Source of the DNA: Actinostola sp. cb2023
Lineage: Eukaryota; Cnidaria; Anthozoa; Actiniaria; Actinostolidae
Reading direction: 5' to 3'
NCBI GenBank assembly: GCA_033675265.1
Contig: JAUJYZ010001166.1
Span: 135,001-199,000 of the forward strand
DNA: 64,000 nucleotides
The position numbers were made by a program, and so were the translations under genes. The notes beneath the pieces were generated by a model. It saw only the letters and a list, made by a program, of their open reading frames with translations, did not search any database and was not told the DNA's origin. This document shows, one piece after another, positions 34,809-47,080 of this stretch; the first letter of the stretch is position 1; each line of letters opens with the position of its first letter.

Positions 34809-35992
34809 AGCACATGGGCATTTTGTCTGCGCATGCGTGAAATGCCAACATACAAAGACCCTCTGACACGCGCATATATCCCGCGCTAATTTAAATACCA
34901 GGAATAACAAACAAGATGGCGAAGTTCTTTCTCATATATTTATTTATTCACTTGTCTATATGAACATATGCAACTCTAAAATGATGGATTCTATTTTATC
35001 AATGCTGAAGGCATGCTGCAGCCGTCTTCGCCGTATACATGCACTTTGAACATTCATAGCAGGAGCTATGCATTTTTTGAAAGTCATTTATTGTGATGAA
35101 TGGAATGACTATTGAATAATCTTCGCCTCCGTAACATTAAGCAGCTTGGAGTCGGTAGAAATCGAAAGATAATTTGACTTGAATGCTTGGAGTCCACATT
35201 TCTGCTCGTCGCGAGTCCCGTAAATGGTAAGCAAAACTATTGCAATGCAAAACAGTGGAAACAAGTTTTAATTTTCTTAACAACCAATTTTTCTGCAAAC
35301 TCTGTTCTCTCATTTATACTTTCAAAGACTTAGAATAAGGAAATAGACGAAGATATGATAGAACCATGGCTTCGAGAAGTAACACAAAACATCAATTCCG
35401 CCATTACACCGAGTATAGGGTGAAAAGAATCTATTAAATCTGACAGCTATGCATTTTTTGAAGCCCCATTCTCTATAAAAACTGAAATTATACAAAGGAA
35501 TGAATGCTGTGGTAATTATCTCCAACTTGAGGGTCGGTAAAAATTTCAAGAAATATCTCGTTAAAGTTCGACCTAAATTGAACACTTCTACATATTCACC
35601 GGGCCATAGCTCGAAATCGCGTCCACCTGAAAGACCATTTCATTAAAATTCTAAAAGTTTACTGTCATCACAATTACCAAGCGTTAATCCAGTGCTGTAG
35701 AATACTTGATTGTAGAAATAATTAACGCTGAACATCCAACTCCAAACACCACAGTCGCATTTCAATGTAAAATATCTCGCCATCAAAAGAAATAACAGCG
35801 GCCAAAGATATACCCAGGGGAAGAAGTGTTTATCGTCTTTAAAAATGAGTAAATTTTCATGACGTTTAAACTTTAGAAACGCGTAGATCTCCTACAAAAT
35901 ATCCTTAAAATGAGCTATCGAGCTGGAAAATGGTTCAGACGTCACTGGTCAATGCTGTGTTGGCGCATGCGCAGACAAAATACCCATATGCT
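34809..35992. mobile_element. Mutator-like non-autonomous element (9-bp TSD)
   Basis: Inverted ends AGCAYATGGGYATTTTGTCT. The 9 bp GTTCAGCTG lie directly outside both ends (34800-34808 and 35993-36001). Copy B keeps the empty site as GCAGTTCCGCTATATAAAAC near 54225. An inverted second copy is at 57496-58790. 1184 bp, no transposase. The 9-bp duplication suggests a MULE; that assignment is inference. Confidence 0.8.
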
Positions 35993-36649
35993 GTTCAGCT
36001 GTATAAAACTCTTGTTGATCAGCGGGGACTTGATCTATGATTAGAAAACAAAGTTCTTCTGTTATAGAAGTCCTGCGAAGGCTTTTCTGTTTTGTGTATA
36101 TCGTATTGCTTGTGATCTTTATCCATGGATCAGCTGTAGTTAACTGTAAAAGTAACTTTCGTTAAATTCGAGTTCGGTCTTCTGCATATACAGCTATTTC
36201 AAAAAACGTTGTCTCGTGCTTCGTGCGACGTGTTGCGTTTTGCATATGCCGATTATACACTGAGATTCATTTTTCTACTCACTGAGCTCAAAATGTCGAC
36301 AAACCAAATAACTTTCCATCGAAACCCATCACTATATATCAGGAGTGTTTTATCGGGTTTAAAACCACGAGGCGAAGCCGAGTGGTTTTAGACCCGATAA
36401 AACACGATTTGTGAGTTTATTGGACAGCTTCAAAAACGATATTCCAAAATAATACATTTTCGGATGATTTCAGTAAAAAAAAACAGCAAGGAAAACACAA
36501 ACATAGCGGCATTATCGTGTTGCTTGTAGCGCCTAATCTTTATTTTAAGTGGGTATACAAATACAGCAATACAATAATACTGGTTTCCAATTTGGCCCAC
36601 TAGATACAATAACTACTGATTACAATAATTACAGAATAATACTTACAGA

Positions 36650-39506
36650 ACAATGTCGTCCCGTCTGATGAGGACTATGTGCATCTTATTAAGAATTTTT
36701 GGGCTAGATGGTCACAGCGAAAGCATCTTTACTCTTCTATTCAGGTGTGGTGGGATCTGGGAAAGGCCCACATTAAAAATATTTCAATTAAATACTGTAT
36801 TCGACAGGCAAGAGCTCGTAGATCTGAGCGATCTAATTTGGAAAAGAAAATAGATCATTTGAAAGTTCTTGTTGAGGGTGGTCGGTTGGACGTCTTTGCT
36901 GAATACAAAGCGACATTGGCTGCCCTTGCAAACATAGTGCACCATGAACAAAATGCATGGGTTAAAGGTCAGATCAAGAGTTCCGAGTGGGCTGAGGAGG
37001 GGGAGTCCTCCTCTTCCTTCTTCTTCAAGTCTGTTAATAAACAACGTTCTGTTAATACTATTTTTTCGGTTAAAGATAATTCTGATCAATATGTCCATTG
37101 AACCTCTGCACTTTTGTCTGCCTTTCAAGAATTTTATTCTGAGCTCTTTACAGCTGCAAGAACTGATATCGATTTACAAAATATCATGCTGAGACATTTG
37201 GAATCTAAGTTGAAGGATGAAGAGTCTCGTTCTTGTGAAGGACCCTTGTCACCTGATGATTGTCTCCTTGCTCTAAAAGGAATGTCGCGCAACAAGACTC
37301 CCGGTTCGGACGGGCTTCCCATGGAGTTCTACCTAACCTTTTGGGATGTTCTCTCCGCGGACTTAGTGGAAGTCTTAAATTTTTCACACTCCTGCGGCTC
37401 TTTATCTACGTCCCAGCGTCGAGGTTTTATTTCTTTGGTCCCCAAGAAGGGTGACTTGCGTTTAAGAAAGAACTGGCGGCCTATAACACTTCTTAATGTG
37501 GATTACAAAATCGCTTCCAGGACTATTTCTGCACGTCTCCTACGCGTACTCCATTTGATTGTTTGTCCTGATCAAACTGGCTCTGTCCCTCGGCGAGACT
37601 GTCATTTTGCTCCAGAACATCTCGGACTTTGCTACTCTAAGGGACATTCCCACTGCACTGATTTCTCTAGATCAGGAAAAGGCCTTTGACAGAGTAGACT
37701 GGCCTTTTCTCTTTAAAACCTTCCAGACTATGGGTTTTGGGCCCTCTTTCATACAGTGGGTCAAAACCTTCTACCTGAATGGAGTAGAATCCTCTGTGCA
37801 AGTGAATGTTTTTTTTACGCCGTTTTTCTCTTTGTCGCGGGGTGTCCGTCAGGGATGTCCCCTGTCTCCTTTATTATATATCATTTCTGCGGAGGTTTTA
37901 GCCTCTAATATTAGGGCTTGCCCGAGAATTAAAGGTTTTCCTCTGCCTGGATCTCCACCTGTTTCCTCGGCCATTTGCCAATATGCAGATGACACTACTC
38001 TGACTGTAATCACGGAAGATTCCATTCTTGCTATTTTTGATATTTATAGCTTATATGAAGACGCTTCTGGGGCTAAGTTGAATCAGGATAAATCTAGTAA
38101 AGGTTTGTGGTTAGGCCCCTGGGCAAACCGCACTGATCAACCAGTGCCACTTTTGTGGTCCTCTCACTCTATTCCTTGTTTAGGCGTTTCTATTGGTCCA
38201 AATGTCCACCCCACGGAGAACTGGGATAAACGCATATCTAGCCTATCCAATGTTTTTGATTTATGGCAGCAGAGATGTCTTTCTTTTCAAGGAAAAGCCT
38301 TGGTGGCAAATTCTCTTGCTTTATCAGGTTTATGGTACTCTGCCACCGTTCTCTCTCTCTCCCCAATTCTTTTCTTAAATCTGTCAATTCTTCTCTTTTT
38401 AAATTCATCTGGTCCAATAAGAAGGAACTGGTGAGCAGGAACTCACAGGAACATGTTCCTCAGTAAAGATCAGGGGGGATTTAATGTTGTCAATGTTGAT
38501 CTGAAGGTGAAGGCTCTACATGTACAATGGCTATATAAAACGCTTTTTTCTTTCTCCTAACAAATGGTGTCGTTTCTTTGAGTACTATGTCAGCAATTTT
38601 TTACATGATGATCTTTTGGAGGTGGCTATCTTTCCCTGCTTTCTATGCTACTACCACCTTGCCGCCTTTCTTTGCCTCAATCATTGACTCTTGGGCCCTT
38701 CTTGGCGGATTTGTGCGCAATGGGCATTTATTTCTGCCTGATGATGCCTCTGGGGCTCAGCGAAACCTATCTGTATGTATTACCAAGCTCTGCTACTCTA
38801 TCAGTTTGATGAAGGAATTTGCCTCGGACCCGCATTGTGTTTCTAAATTTCTGCCCATATTTGGTGTTTTATATTGGCCTGACACCTGGTCTCAGGTTCA
38901 CTCTATGCCCCTGGATAGGCATGTCGTTGACACAAATTGGAAAATTTCGCATGGTGTGATTTATACTGCTGAGCGTCTGGTTAACTTTGGCATGAATGTT
39001 GAACCATCTTGCCACTGTGGTGCCCCTCTAGAGACGTTACAACATTTATTTTTTGATTGTCCTGTTGCTCAGGCCGTGCTTCAGTCCATTTATTCTGTAT
39101 TCAAGTCTGCGGTCCCTCCATGTCCGCCGCTTACGGCTCGCCATCTTCTTTTTGGTTTCAGTCCTGATGAGCGTCAGGCTGTACCCCCAGTCTTCTCCTA
39201 TGTTTTGAATTTGTGTAAGTTTATCTTGTGGTTATCCCGCAACAATTATCGTTTCCGTGATACTGCTCCATCTGTGCCGGACATCATCACTTCTGTTCGG
39301 CAGAGATTGTTCTTTTTCTTGCCTCTGTTCAAAAAGCGTTTTGTTTCTGACACTCGCAAGAGGAAATTCAACCGTTGTTGGAATGTGTTAGGGAAATTCT
39401 GGGCTAACCCTGTTTAGCTCTGGTTATTCCCATTTCTGGCTCTATGCCCTTTCAAGCTTCTTTCTAAGGTTCAAATAAAAAGTCAATTTAAAAATATTTT
39501 CTTAGT
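36650..39506 (+). mobile_element. 5'-truncated LINE retrotransposon (L1/Tx1-like)
   Basis: It carries a reverse transcriptase and a C-terminal zinc-knuckle (zf-RVT-like) region but no endonuclease, so it is 5'-truncated. It ends near 39506 after AATAAAAAGTC with an A/T-rich tail. It is inserted inside a MITE in copy A only. Confidence 0.8.
36655..39417 (+). pseudogene. Broken LINE reverse transcriptase ORF
   Basis: Protein pieces in order: an N-terminal helical region (36679-37098), an in-frame TGA at 37099-37101, the RT fingers with NKTPGSDGLPMEFY and KNWRPITLLNVDYK (37114 to about 37610), a frameshift near 37610, the RT palm with LDQEKAFDRVDW, GVRQGCPLSPLL and the catalytic box QYADDT (about 37985), then LGVSIG (to 38434). 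Further shifts follow before a block (38578-39417) with the Cys/His motif CHCGAPLETLQHLFFDC. At least one stop and two frameshifts make it non-functional. The L1/Tx1 class is inferred from motif style. Confidence 0.85.
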
Positions 39507-40229
39507 CACGTTATACTCCCCTAGGTAAGTTTCCTTCTTGTTTTGGTCCCTTATTGGATGTTTGGTTATTGTTTTGATGTTTCGGTTTTCGTTGGTTTTT
39601 CTGTCAGGCTCACCATAAAAAATATGTCGTCTCGTACAGGGAACAGGGAGGTCAATGATACGACACCAATATGAGACCTTCCCTATATATATATAAAACC
39701 ATCCTCATTAGAATTCTTGATATAAAGAATACTAATAAGCAGTGCATTACCGGGTATAAAGGTACATGCACGTGATGGATTTCGTCCTTCTGATTGGACG
39801 AAATGCTTATTAATTATGCTTGAGTTTTTGAAGACGCATTTCAATCATCGAATACACAATGCAATACGCAAAGTGCAATACGCACGAAACACGAGACAAC
39901 CTTTTTTGAAATAGCTTATATGTGGGCTATGCCGACTGCCTCTGGCTCTGTAGTTGAGAGTACCATGCATTCCCGCCGATGACATCTCATTCTTACATGG
40001 GCTTACTCTTATTTTCAACGTTTTATTAGAACGATCATTGCAAAAGACGTACCCCTTTTGCAATAACAGTTCTCAACAACAATCACTTTGATTTATAGTC
40101 CTAAAGGAACAAAGACTCCAGCTGAGCCCCTCCCTTGATACCATATTAATATCATCTATCCCATTTATTTTTACCCTTCCTATTTCCCCATTCTATATTA
40201 TTGTAACATATTAATTATATATAGTATTT
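39507..40229. other. Right flank of LINE and copy A end
   Basis: No gene. The part from 39915 has a counterpart in copy B (55120-55430). Minus-strand open frames of 60-72 codons seen in both copies share sequence only because of the duplication. Confidence 0.4.
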
Positions 40230-40300
40230 TTTAACAGTTGTAAAGCGCTATTGAGCAAGCGGAAATAGCGCTATATAAGTTACATACAATACAATACAAT
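40230..40300 (+). mobile_element. Retroposon 3' tail with (ACAAT)n
   Basis: TGTAAAGCGCTATTGAGCAA ... GCGCTATATAAGTTACAT followed by ACAAT repeats: the end shape of L2/CR1-type LINEs and their SINEs. The matching copy at 55450-55500 ends in (ATT)n instead. Confidence 0.6.
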
Positions 40301-41234
40301 ACCTCAGGAATTCGAAAGAGTGGTCGTAACTAGAGCTGGTCGCTTACGAAAATGGCCTCTCATTAGCGACCGCGCTAAAAAAAAATTAGAGGCTGGTCGC
40401 TTGCGAGAGCTTGTACTGAGCTCTTGAGATGTAATGTAATTGTCTATCGCAGAAGAGGTTCGTGAATGTACATGTCATGTTGCTACCACAGAATTACTAC
40501 AGTACTGTATTACAATGCGCACTAGCTGGCGAGGTTTCACACCGACAACATTATTTTGAGGGCTCGAAGAGCTAGACTTATTGAAGAAGTATTTGAGGTT
40601 GACTGAATACGACTCGAGACTGAATGGTCGCTCATACGAGAGCTTTTAAAAAAACAAAGGAACCTACCAAAAGTGGTCGGTCGCTTACGGGAGCGGTCGC
40701 TTACGGGAGCGGTCGCTTACGAGAGCTTTTAATTATAGAGTTTGAGTGACAATACAAACGGGGTTTCGTAAAGGTGGTCTTAACTACAGCTGGTCGCTTA
40801 CGAGAGCTTCGACTGTCAGTATACTACACATTGCATACAGTCAAAGCTCTTGGCAACGGCTCCTTGGGGCGTAAATGTTTGAAAAATGAATAAGTGCATT
40901 GGCTGACTGGGCAGAAAAACCCGACTAGAACAAAGAGGTGGCCAAGAGTTTTTTTCAGACATTCGAACTTACATCTATATTTAGGGTTGAAAACTATGAC
41001 TGTTGAAAATTGGGACGCTTGTCCCATTTATTTAGCCTCCTTTGCAGACGTTTCGGGAACCCAGGGGTTTATTCTGTCGCTCGTTACTCGCTCCCAGAGA
41101 AATACCCCTGGGAACGAAGTCTGTTGAAACTTGTTCCGGAAGTCAAGAGTTGCTCTCGTTTCTGATTGGTCGACCTAGGATTGTCATTTTGTATTGAATT
41201 TTTGGAATTTTCTGATACTTTACTTTATTAGGTA

Positions 41235-42188
41235 CAGTGGAACCCGGTTAATACGGACACCACCGGGACGAGACGCAGTGTCCGTATTAACCGGGTGTCC
41301 GTATATAAACCGGGTCGGTCAATTTACGTCATTTACATTTTTAGCGGAAACAATGACTGCATGCCACTGGTGATCTGTTTATTTTTAGTGGGGAAACTCT
41401 GAATGCACGTAATTCAGTATCAATCAGTTTATAAGTTGAACGTGAGAAAGCACGGAACGTGCGTAATTTTAATAGACTACTTCACGATGTAAGGTGTATG
41501 ATGGGTAATCGGGGCAGAATTCAAGTTAAGAGAGATACTGGCGAAAGATAGATTTGACTTCGTATCTTCATGTTTAGTCTAATTTTTGAAATAAAACTTT
41601 TTTGTGCTGATTGAGAAACCTTTTATCTATCGTTCTTGAAGTTTTTTTGGCAGATTGAGCCGGTTTTGTAGGAAATGTTTTACTTGTAAAATCTGCTTAT
41701 TTCGCCGTAATTCGATCGGACGCACGTAGATCAAAACAATGGGTTTTACTCGAAAAAATATTTTCTTGACTCACTATTTCATTCCATTGGCTCAGAAAAT
41801 TTACAAAAGCTAAATAAAAGGTTTCTCGATCAGCACAAAAAGTTTTATTTCAAAATTTGACTAAACATGAAGATACGAAGTCAAATCTATCTTTCGGCCC
41901 TGATTACCCAGCATACACTTACATCTTGAAGTGGTCTATAAAAAGCGATCAATTTACACATTGTCGTTGTTTTAGGAAAATAAAGTGTCCGTATTAACCG
42001 GGTAGACCTTGTATGAAAATGGGCGTATTGGGACAGGAAAAAGTGTCCGTTGTCCGTATTTTCCGGTGTCCGTATTAAACGGGTATATTTTATAGACATT
42101 TGTATGAGTTTCGGCCGGGACAGAACAACATGTCTGTAATAACCGGGTGTCCGTATTAACCGGATGTCCGTAAGGCCGGGTTCCACTA
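41235..42188. mobile_element. Tigger/pogo-like MITE, TA duplication
   Basis: The left end CAGTGGAACCCGGTTAATAC (41235) and the right end GGCCGGGTTCCACTA (42188) are inverted. TA lies outside both. The arms are long: the inner block CGAAAGATAGATTTGACTTC near 41544 returns inverted near 41877. GTGTCCGTATTAACCGGGTG recurs inside. The site is empty in copy A (about 31230). Confidence 0.75.
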
Positions 42189-43624
42189 TATAAGCCATTT
42201 TGGGGCTCTTATTTTAAAATTTACAGTACTTGGTCAATGTCATTCGAATTTTGTTTTTGGGTTACCTGTGTCGTGCCACATAATTTAACAAGATGGCGGC
42301 CAACATTGAAGGACCTGCTGTAGTTCAGCTTCCAACGTTTCCGCTCGTTACAAGATATTCTCACGAACGCGAAATTCACGCTACCAACAATCAACGACCC
42401 TGAGAGGATGGAAAATAGAATAATAAATAATCTGATCTACTACCAAACCAATTATTTCTTGTTGTACTTGGTGATTTTCTTGATTGTCGGGTGAGTGATA
42501 CAGTAGATATATAGCTGAGTTTGGGAACACATTGGACACTTAAATAAAAGTTTTGTTTTGTATCTGTGTAAGCTATGTTAACGATTATTAGGCCTACAAA
42601 TAAAGGTATTCAATCAAAAGATATAGGATATCTGAAAAAATACAGTATATATGTATATAATTAAGCTTAAATTTATTTTAACATAACAATATATAGCTTT
42701 AAATAATAGATGAATCTGGATCAATGAAGCAAGCCTCGTGCTTCTCAAGGGGCTGTATTACAGTCTTCCCATCATGCACCGCGAACCCATATCAAAGTCA
42801 TTGCCCATAAATTTGAACATTTGCTCTAGCCATAGTTAGTACAGTATCTCGCACAGTCGTGGATAAAGCCGGCAATCGAATAAAACTTCACTGTGTTGGT
42901 TACAGCGATCGCTTCGACGAGTAGAGAGCAACGCTACGTGTATTGCTCGAAGAATTTACATTTGAGCCTTCAAACTCTCGGCTCCAAATGCCTCCACCCG
43001 ACACACAAAAGACGATCAACAATTCAGAGAAAGACCTATATATAGTCTTTGGAAGTTTGCCCCATTGAAATTAATCGTAATATACGTGAATCTTATACCA
43101 AAATAAAGGAAATTTATCACTGAATCCGATTTCCACGGTTAAAAGTGTTTGGAGCAAGCGTATTAGAGTTTAAATGCAGTTATCCCCGTCTGACAGTGAC
43201 AACAAGGTCACGCTCGCTTGTGAAAATCGCTTCAACCGAGCTCTTCAAAATCTATTTTGCCCCATTAAATTTTAAAGCTGTCACTTTCAAAACTATGTTA
43301 TATTACAGCTAAGATATTATATATTTTTAAAAGCTTACAAAGGCTTCAATAGCACTATTTTAAGTCGATCATGCTTCTTCATTTCTCTTCTGCATATTAA
43401 ACACAACTGCTTCTCTCTCAACTCGCTAAAAAAAGACGACATATAAACCTCCCTTCAACAAGGTTTGTGAAGAAAGAGGACGACGTGCGATGTCTCGTCT
43501 TGACTGAGCCATGTGGTTAGCATTAATTCTATACCCAGAGCTCCTCGTGCAGCACAGGGAGCATGCGCTGTAGAACCCAGTTTGCGATTTGAAGACAAAG
43601 ACGACGACCGAATCTCATTTTTAG

Positions 43625-43654
43625 AGTCGGGCTTTTCCACAGGAAGCCCGACTA
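43625..43654. repeat. Small hairpin with CACAGG motif
   Basis: AGTCGGGCT ... AGCCCGACT with CACAGGAAGCCCG in the right arm. It is the one case where the motif ends in CCCG. Confidence 0.5.
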
Positions 43655-43740
43655 ATAATATTGTACTTGATATGGTGTATTTCCTTACGAGTTGTTTTAA
43701 TTAGTGAACTATTGACCCTGAAAGGTCTAATAACCAACTG

Positions 43741-45376
43741 CAGGAGCCCATAAGTAGGAGCGTCCATGCTCCATACTGGGTCTATGTCACAGCGTTTTCA
43801 CAAGTGTGGTTATTTTTAGAACAATTTTTCCGCGAAAGAAGGCCAATTGACCAATCAGAGAACGTTTCCGGTATGGCGGTTTCATTTCCGGTTTCACGTC
43901 AAAAATAAAATGGCGGAATTTCGAAAGACCCGAAGAGATGAATGTACAAATAAAAGTCAGGATTATCCAGGTTTTCTTTGTGTCTGATTCCTAATTTTAT
44001 CATACCAACAACTTCCCGGGATTCCATAGGCCGCTACTTTGAACCTTGACCTAAAATTATAGACTGCGTTTCCCGAACGAAGCAGTACTTACAGGATTTG
44101 AATTGAAGTGATGGCCTGAGGCGGTTTCGTGGCAGAATTTTGAAGATAATGTGAACGCGTGTTTTCTGATCAGAAATATCAGTTCCTGTTTACCTCACGG
44201 AGAAATACAAACGTATTATGAAGCGTTGTGCCTCTGAAACGTTAGAAAGTCAAAGTTAAAGTCAAGTAAGGTGCATTGAAAGCGATAGTCTATTTAGGCA
44301 GTTGGCTTGTAATTTGGTCATTCAACATGAAAAATCAGAAAACTTAAAAATAAAAGTCAGAAGACCCACCAAATGGAAACCAAATATGATTTTGAGCTAC
44401 ATTATAGATCATTTGGTCGAAGAATGTATCAGTTTAGTTTTCAATTCGTTTGAGTTTTGAATTTGATTAATTGACAAGTTCCAGCCGACTGTTTGAATGT
44501 CTGAGTACCGGCGCAGTAAGAAGGTCACTGAATTTAAAAACAAAGCAATTTTGAGTCAGTTTCGCTCAACTATTCGGCTTTATATTGACAGTGAAGCGTG
44601 TGTATAAAATAATAAGCTCAGTGAATCTATTAAATTAAACATCAAAACTTGAATGAAGGTGTTTTTATTAATATATTTCAAATCGGCAGACTCACAAAAA
44701 TATTCACAATCCATTTTTAAGTCATTTTAGGTAACAGAAAAGACACAACAAATGACAACAAATACGCTTACTTTCACCAATCTTATTTGTAATTTGATTC
44801 ACTCGTCTTGTCGCTCATGCAGTTTCAGCGAATTTGTTTTGTCAGTCTTCAAACTCCACAACGATAATTACAAGATACCACTAAACATGCACATCCAAGA
44901 ATAAATTGAATTCACTTTCTGACGAAATAGTTTAGACGAAAATATGTCTTTGAAAGTCTTCGGTTAATTTGCATCCACACGCTACAACAGCTTCTCAGTA
45001 CGTCGGTCCCTTCGTGTTCGAGTTCTTCGAACCACTATAAACCACTACTAGCTTTGGATGTCTTTAGAAGCACAATCGTCACCACTATCACTTTCAAGTG
45101 ATTCTGTTGTACCGAATGACTCAATACTGCTCTCACTATCACTAGACGATTCGTAGTTTAGTTCACTTGAAGAATCTCTTTGTCGCTATCGGATGCCATC
45201 TTTATTTTACCTGCCATCAGCCTGCCATCTCATCAAAATTCAAAAAAAACGTCATACCGGAAACGTTCCCTGATTGGTTACAATTCGCGGGAAAACTGTT
45301 CTAAAAATAACCACACTTGTGAAAACGCTGTGACACTACCCAATACCGTATGGACGCTCCTACTTATGGGCTCCTG
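43741..45376. mobile_element. Palindromic 1.6-kb element, copy 1
   Basis: Ends CAGGAGCCCATAAGTAGGAG and CTCCTACTTATGGGCTCCTG. CCAACTG lies outside both ends (just before 43741 and at 45377), a likely 7-bp target duplication. The arms run about 120 bp (CACAGCGTTTTCACAAGTGT and its inverse). No transposase. It is more diverged than copies 2 and 3. Confidence 0.8.
45055..45200 (-). pseudogene. Acidic serine-rich coding remnant in the 1.6-kb repeat
   Basis: On the minus strand a frame reads RDSSSELNYESSSDSESSIE and continues acidic to a stop near 45055. A start-like ATGGCATCCGATAGC lies upstream in another frame. The stretch is kept in all three units (about 46740-46900 and 48460-48605). Such acidic Ser-rich N-termini occur in several transposase families, but no catalytic domain follows. 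Confidence 0.3.
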
Positions 45377-47080
45377 CCAACTGTTACTGAAAAATATCAA
45401 GTTGTATATTTTCCGTATTCTCACTATTGAGGATATTGATGCACATAAACACTTGTGTCTATATATAAAAATAACATTTAAAAAAATCTTGCTGTACTCG
45501 GGACATTTTATTATTGTCGGGAGCATTGGAAATTACTAAGTAGGAGCGTCCATGCTCTATATTGGGTCTGTGTCACAGCGTTTTCACAAGTGTGGTTATT
45601 TTTAGAACAGTTTTTCCGCGAAAGAAGGTCAATTGACCAATCAGAGAACGTTTCCGGTATGGCGGTTTCATTTCCGGTTTCACGTCAAAAATAAAATGGC
45701 GGAATTTCGAAAGACCCGAAGAGATGAATGTACAAATAAAAGTCAGGATCATCCAGTTTTCTTTGTGTCTGATTCACAATTTTATCATCGCGTTTCCCAA
45801 CTTACAGGATTTGAATTGAAGTGATGGCCAGGCGGTTTCGTAGCAGAGTTTCGAGGATAGATAATGTGAACGCGTGTTTTCTGATCAGAAATATCAGTTC
45901 CTGCTTACCTCACGGAGAAATACAAACGTATTATGAAGCGTTGTGCCTCTGAAACTTTAGAAAGTCAAAGTTAAAGTCAAGTAAGGTGCATTATTTGAAA
46001 GCGATAGTCTATTTAGGCAGTTGGCTTGTAATTTGGTTTTTCGCTTCTGTCAATCAACATGAAAAATCAGAAAACTTAAAAATGAAAGTCAGAAGACCCA
46101 CCAAATGGAAACCAAATATGATTTTGAGCTACATTATGGATCATTTGGTCGAAGAATGTATCAGTTTAGTTTTCAATTCGTCAGTGAGTTTTGAATTTGA
46201 TTAATTGACAAGTTCCAGCCGACTGTTTGAATGTCTGAGTAGTAAGAAGGTCACTGAATTTAAAAACAAAGCAATTTTGAGTCAGTTTCGCTCAACTATT
46301 CGGCTTTATACTTGACAGTGAAGCGTGTGTATAAAATAATAAGCTCAGTGAACCATTAAATTAAACATCAAAACTTGAATGAAGGTGTTTTTTATTAATA
46401 TATTTCAAATCGGCAGACTCACAAAAATTTTCACAATTCATTTTTAAGTCATTTTAGGTAACAGAAAAGACACAACAAATGACAACAAACACGCTTACTT
46501 TATTTGATTCACTCGTCTTGTCGCTCATGCAGTTTCAGCGAATTTGTTTTTGAATAGCCTTGTCAGTCTTCAAACTCCACAACGATAATTACAAGATACC
46601 ACTAAACCACATCCAAGAATAAATTGAATTCACTTTCTGACGAAATAGTTTAGACGAAAATATGTCTTTGAAAGTCTTCGGCTAATTTGCATCCACACGC
46701 TACAACAGCTTCTCAGTAGGTCCCTTCGTGTTGGAGTTCTTCGAACCACTACTAGCTTTGGATGCCTTTAGAAGCACAATCGTCACCACTATCACTTTCA
46801 AGTGATTCTGTTGTACCGAATGACTCAATACTGCTCTCACTATCACTAGACGATTCGTAGTTTAGTTCACTTGAAGAATCTCTTTGTCGCTATCGGATGC
46901 CATCTTTATTTTACCTGCCATCAGCCTGCCATCTCATCAAAATTCAAAAAAAACGTCATACCGGAAACGTTCCCTGATTGGTTACAATTCGCGGGAAAAC
47001 TGTTCTAAAAATAACCACACTTGTGAAAACGCTGTGACACTACCCAATACCGTATGGACGCTCCTACTTATGGGCTCCTG
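45377..47080. mobile_element. Palindromic element copy 2 (tandem unit)
   Basis: About 1.7-kb unit made of a 160-bp spacer (45377-45537, starting CCAACTGTTACTG) plus an element copy whose first 10 bases are missing. The next unit begins about 1703 bp later and is nearly identical, so units 2 and 3 arose by recent tandem duplication. Confidence 0.8.
45693..45824 (+). CDS. Small ORF near the left end of the 1.6-kb repeat
   Basis: MAEFRKTRRDECTNKSQDHP is the start of a 43-residue frame, present again at 47396-47527. In copy 1 (about 43910) the frame is disrupted by extra sequence. No family is recognised. It may be a remnant of the first exon of a transposon gene or chance. Confidence 0.25.
   Translation, partial: KMAEFRKTRRDECTNKSQDHPVFFVSDSQFYHRVSQLTGFELK

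Larger units (their letters stand above)
36194..39914. mobile_element. MITE of CACCTATTTC family split by a LINE
   Basis: The left end CTATTTCAAAAAACGTTGTC (then TCGTGC) and the right end ACGAGACAACCTTTTTTGAA (then ATAG) are inverted, with matching inner arms rich in TTGCGTTTTGC / GCAAAGTGCAA. Most of the interior is the LINE at 36650-39506. Copy B lacks the element: about 55100-55120 reads straight through. Confidence 0.6.
30563..40300. repeat. Tandem segmental duplication, copy A
   Basis: Homology to copy B (40301 to about 55500) is read from shared blocks in the same order: 30563-31320 with 40301-42290, ARL6IP5 exon 1, exon 2 with its 3' SINE, the 3' flank (33680-34260 with 52745-53690), 34555-34800 with 53965-54230, 36002-36190 with 54230-55120, and 39915-40290 with 55120-55500. 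Blocks present in only one copy are mostly transposons. Confidence 0.8.

Noticed and set aside
41887..42198. 103-codon minus-strand frame
   Set aside because: Lies within the Tigger-like MITE; its content is repeated TTAATACGGACA-type sequence.
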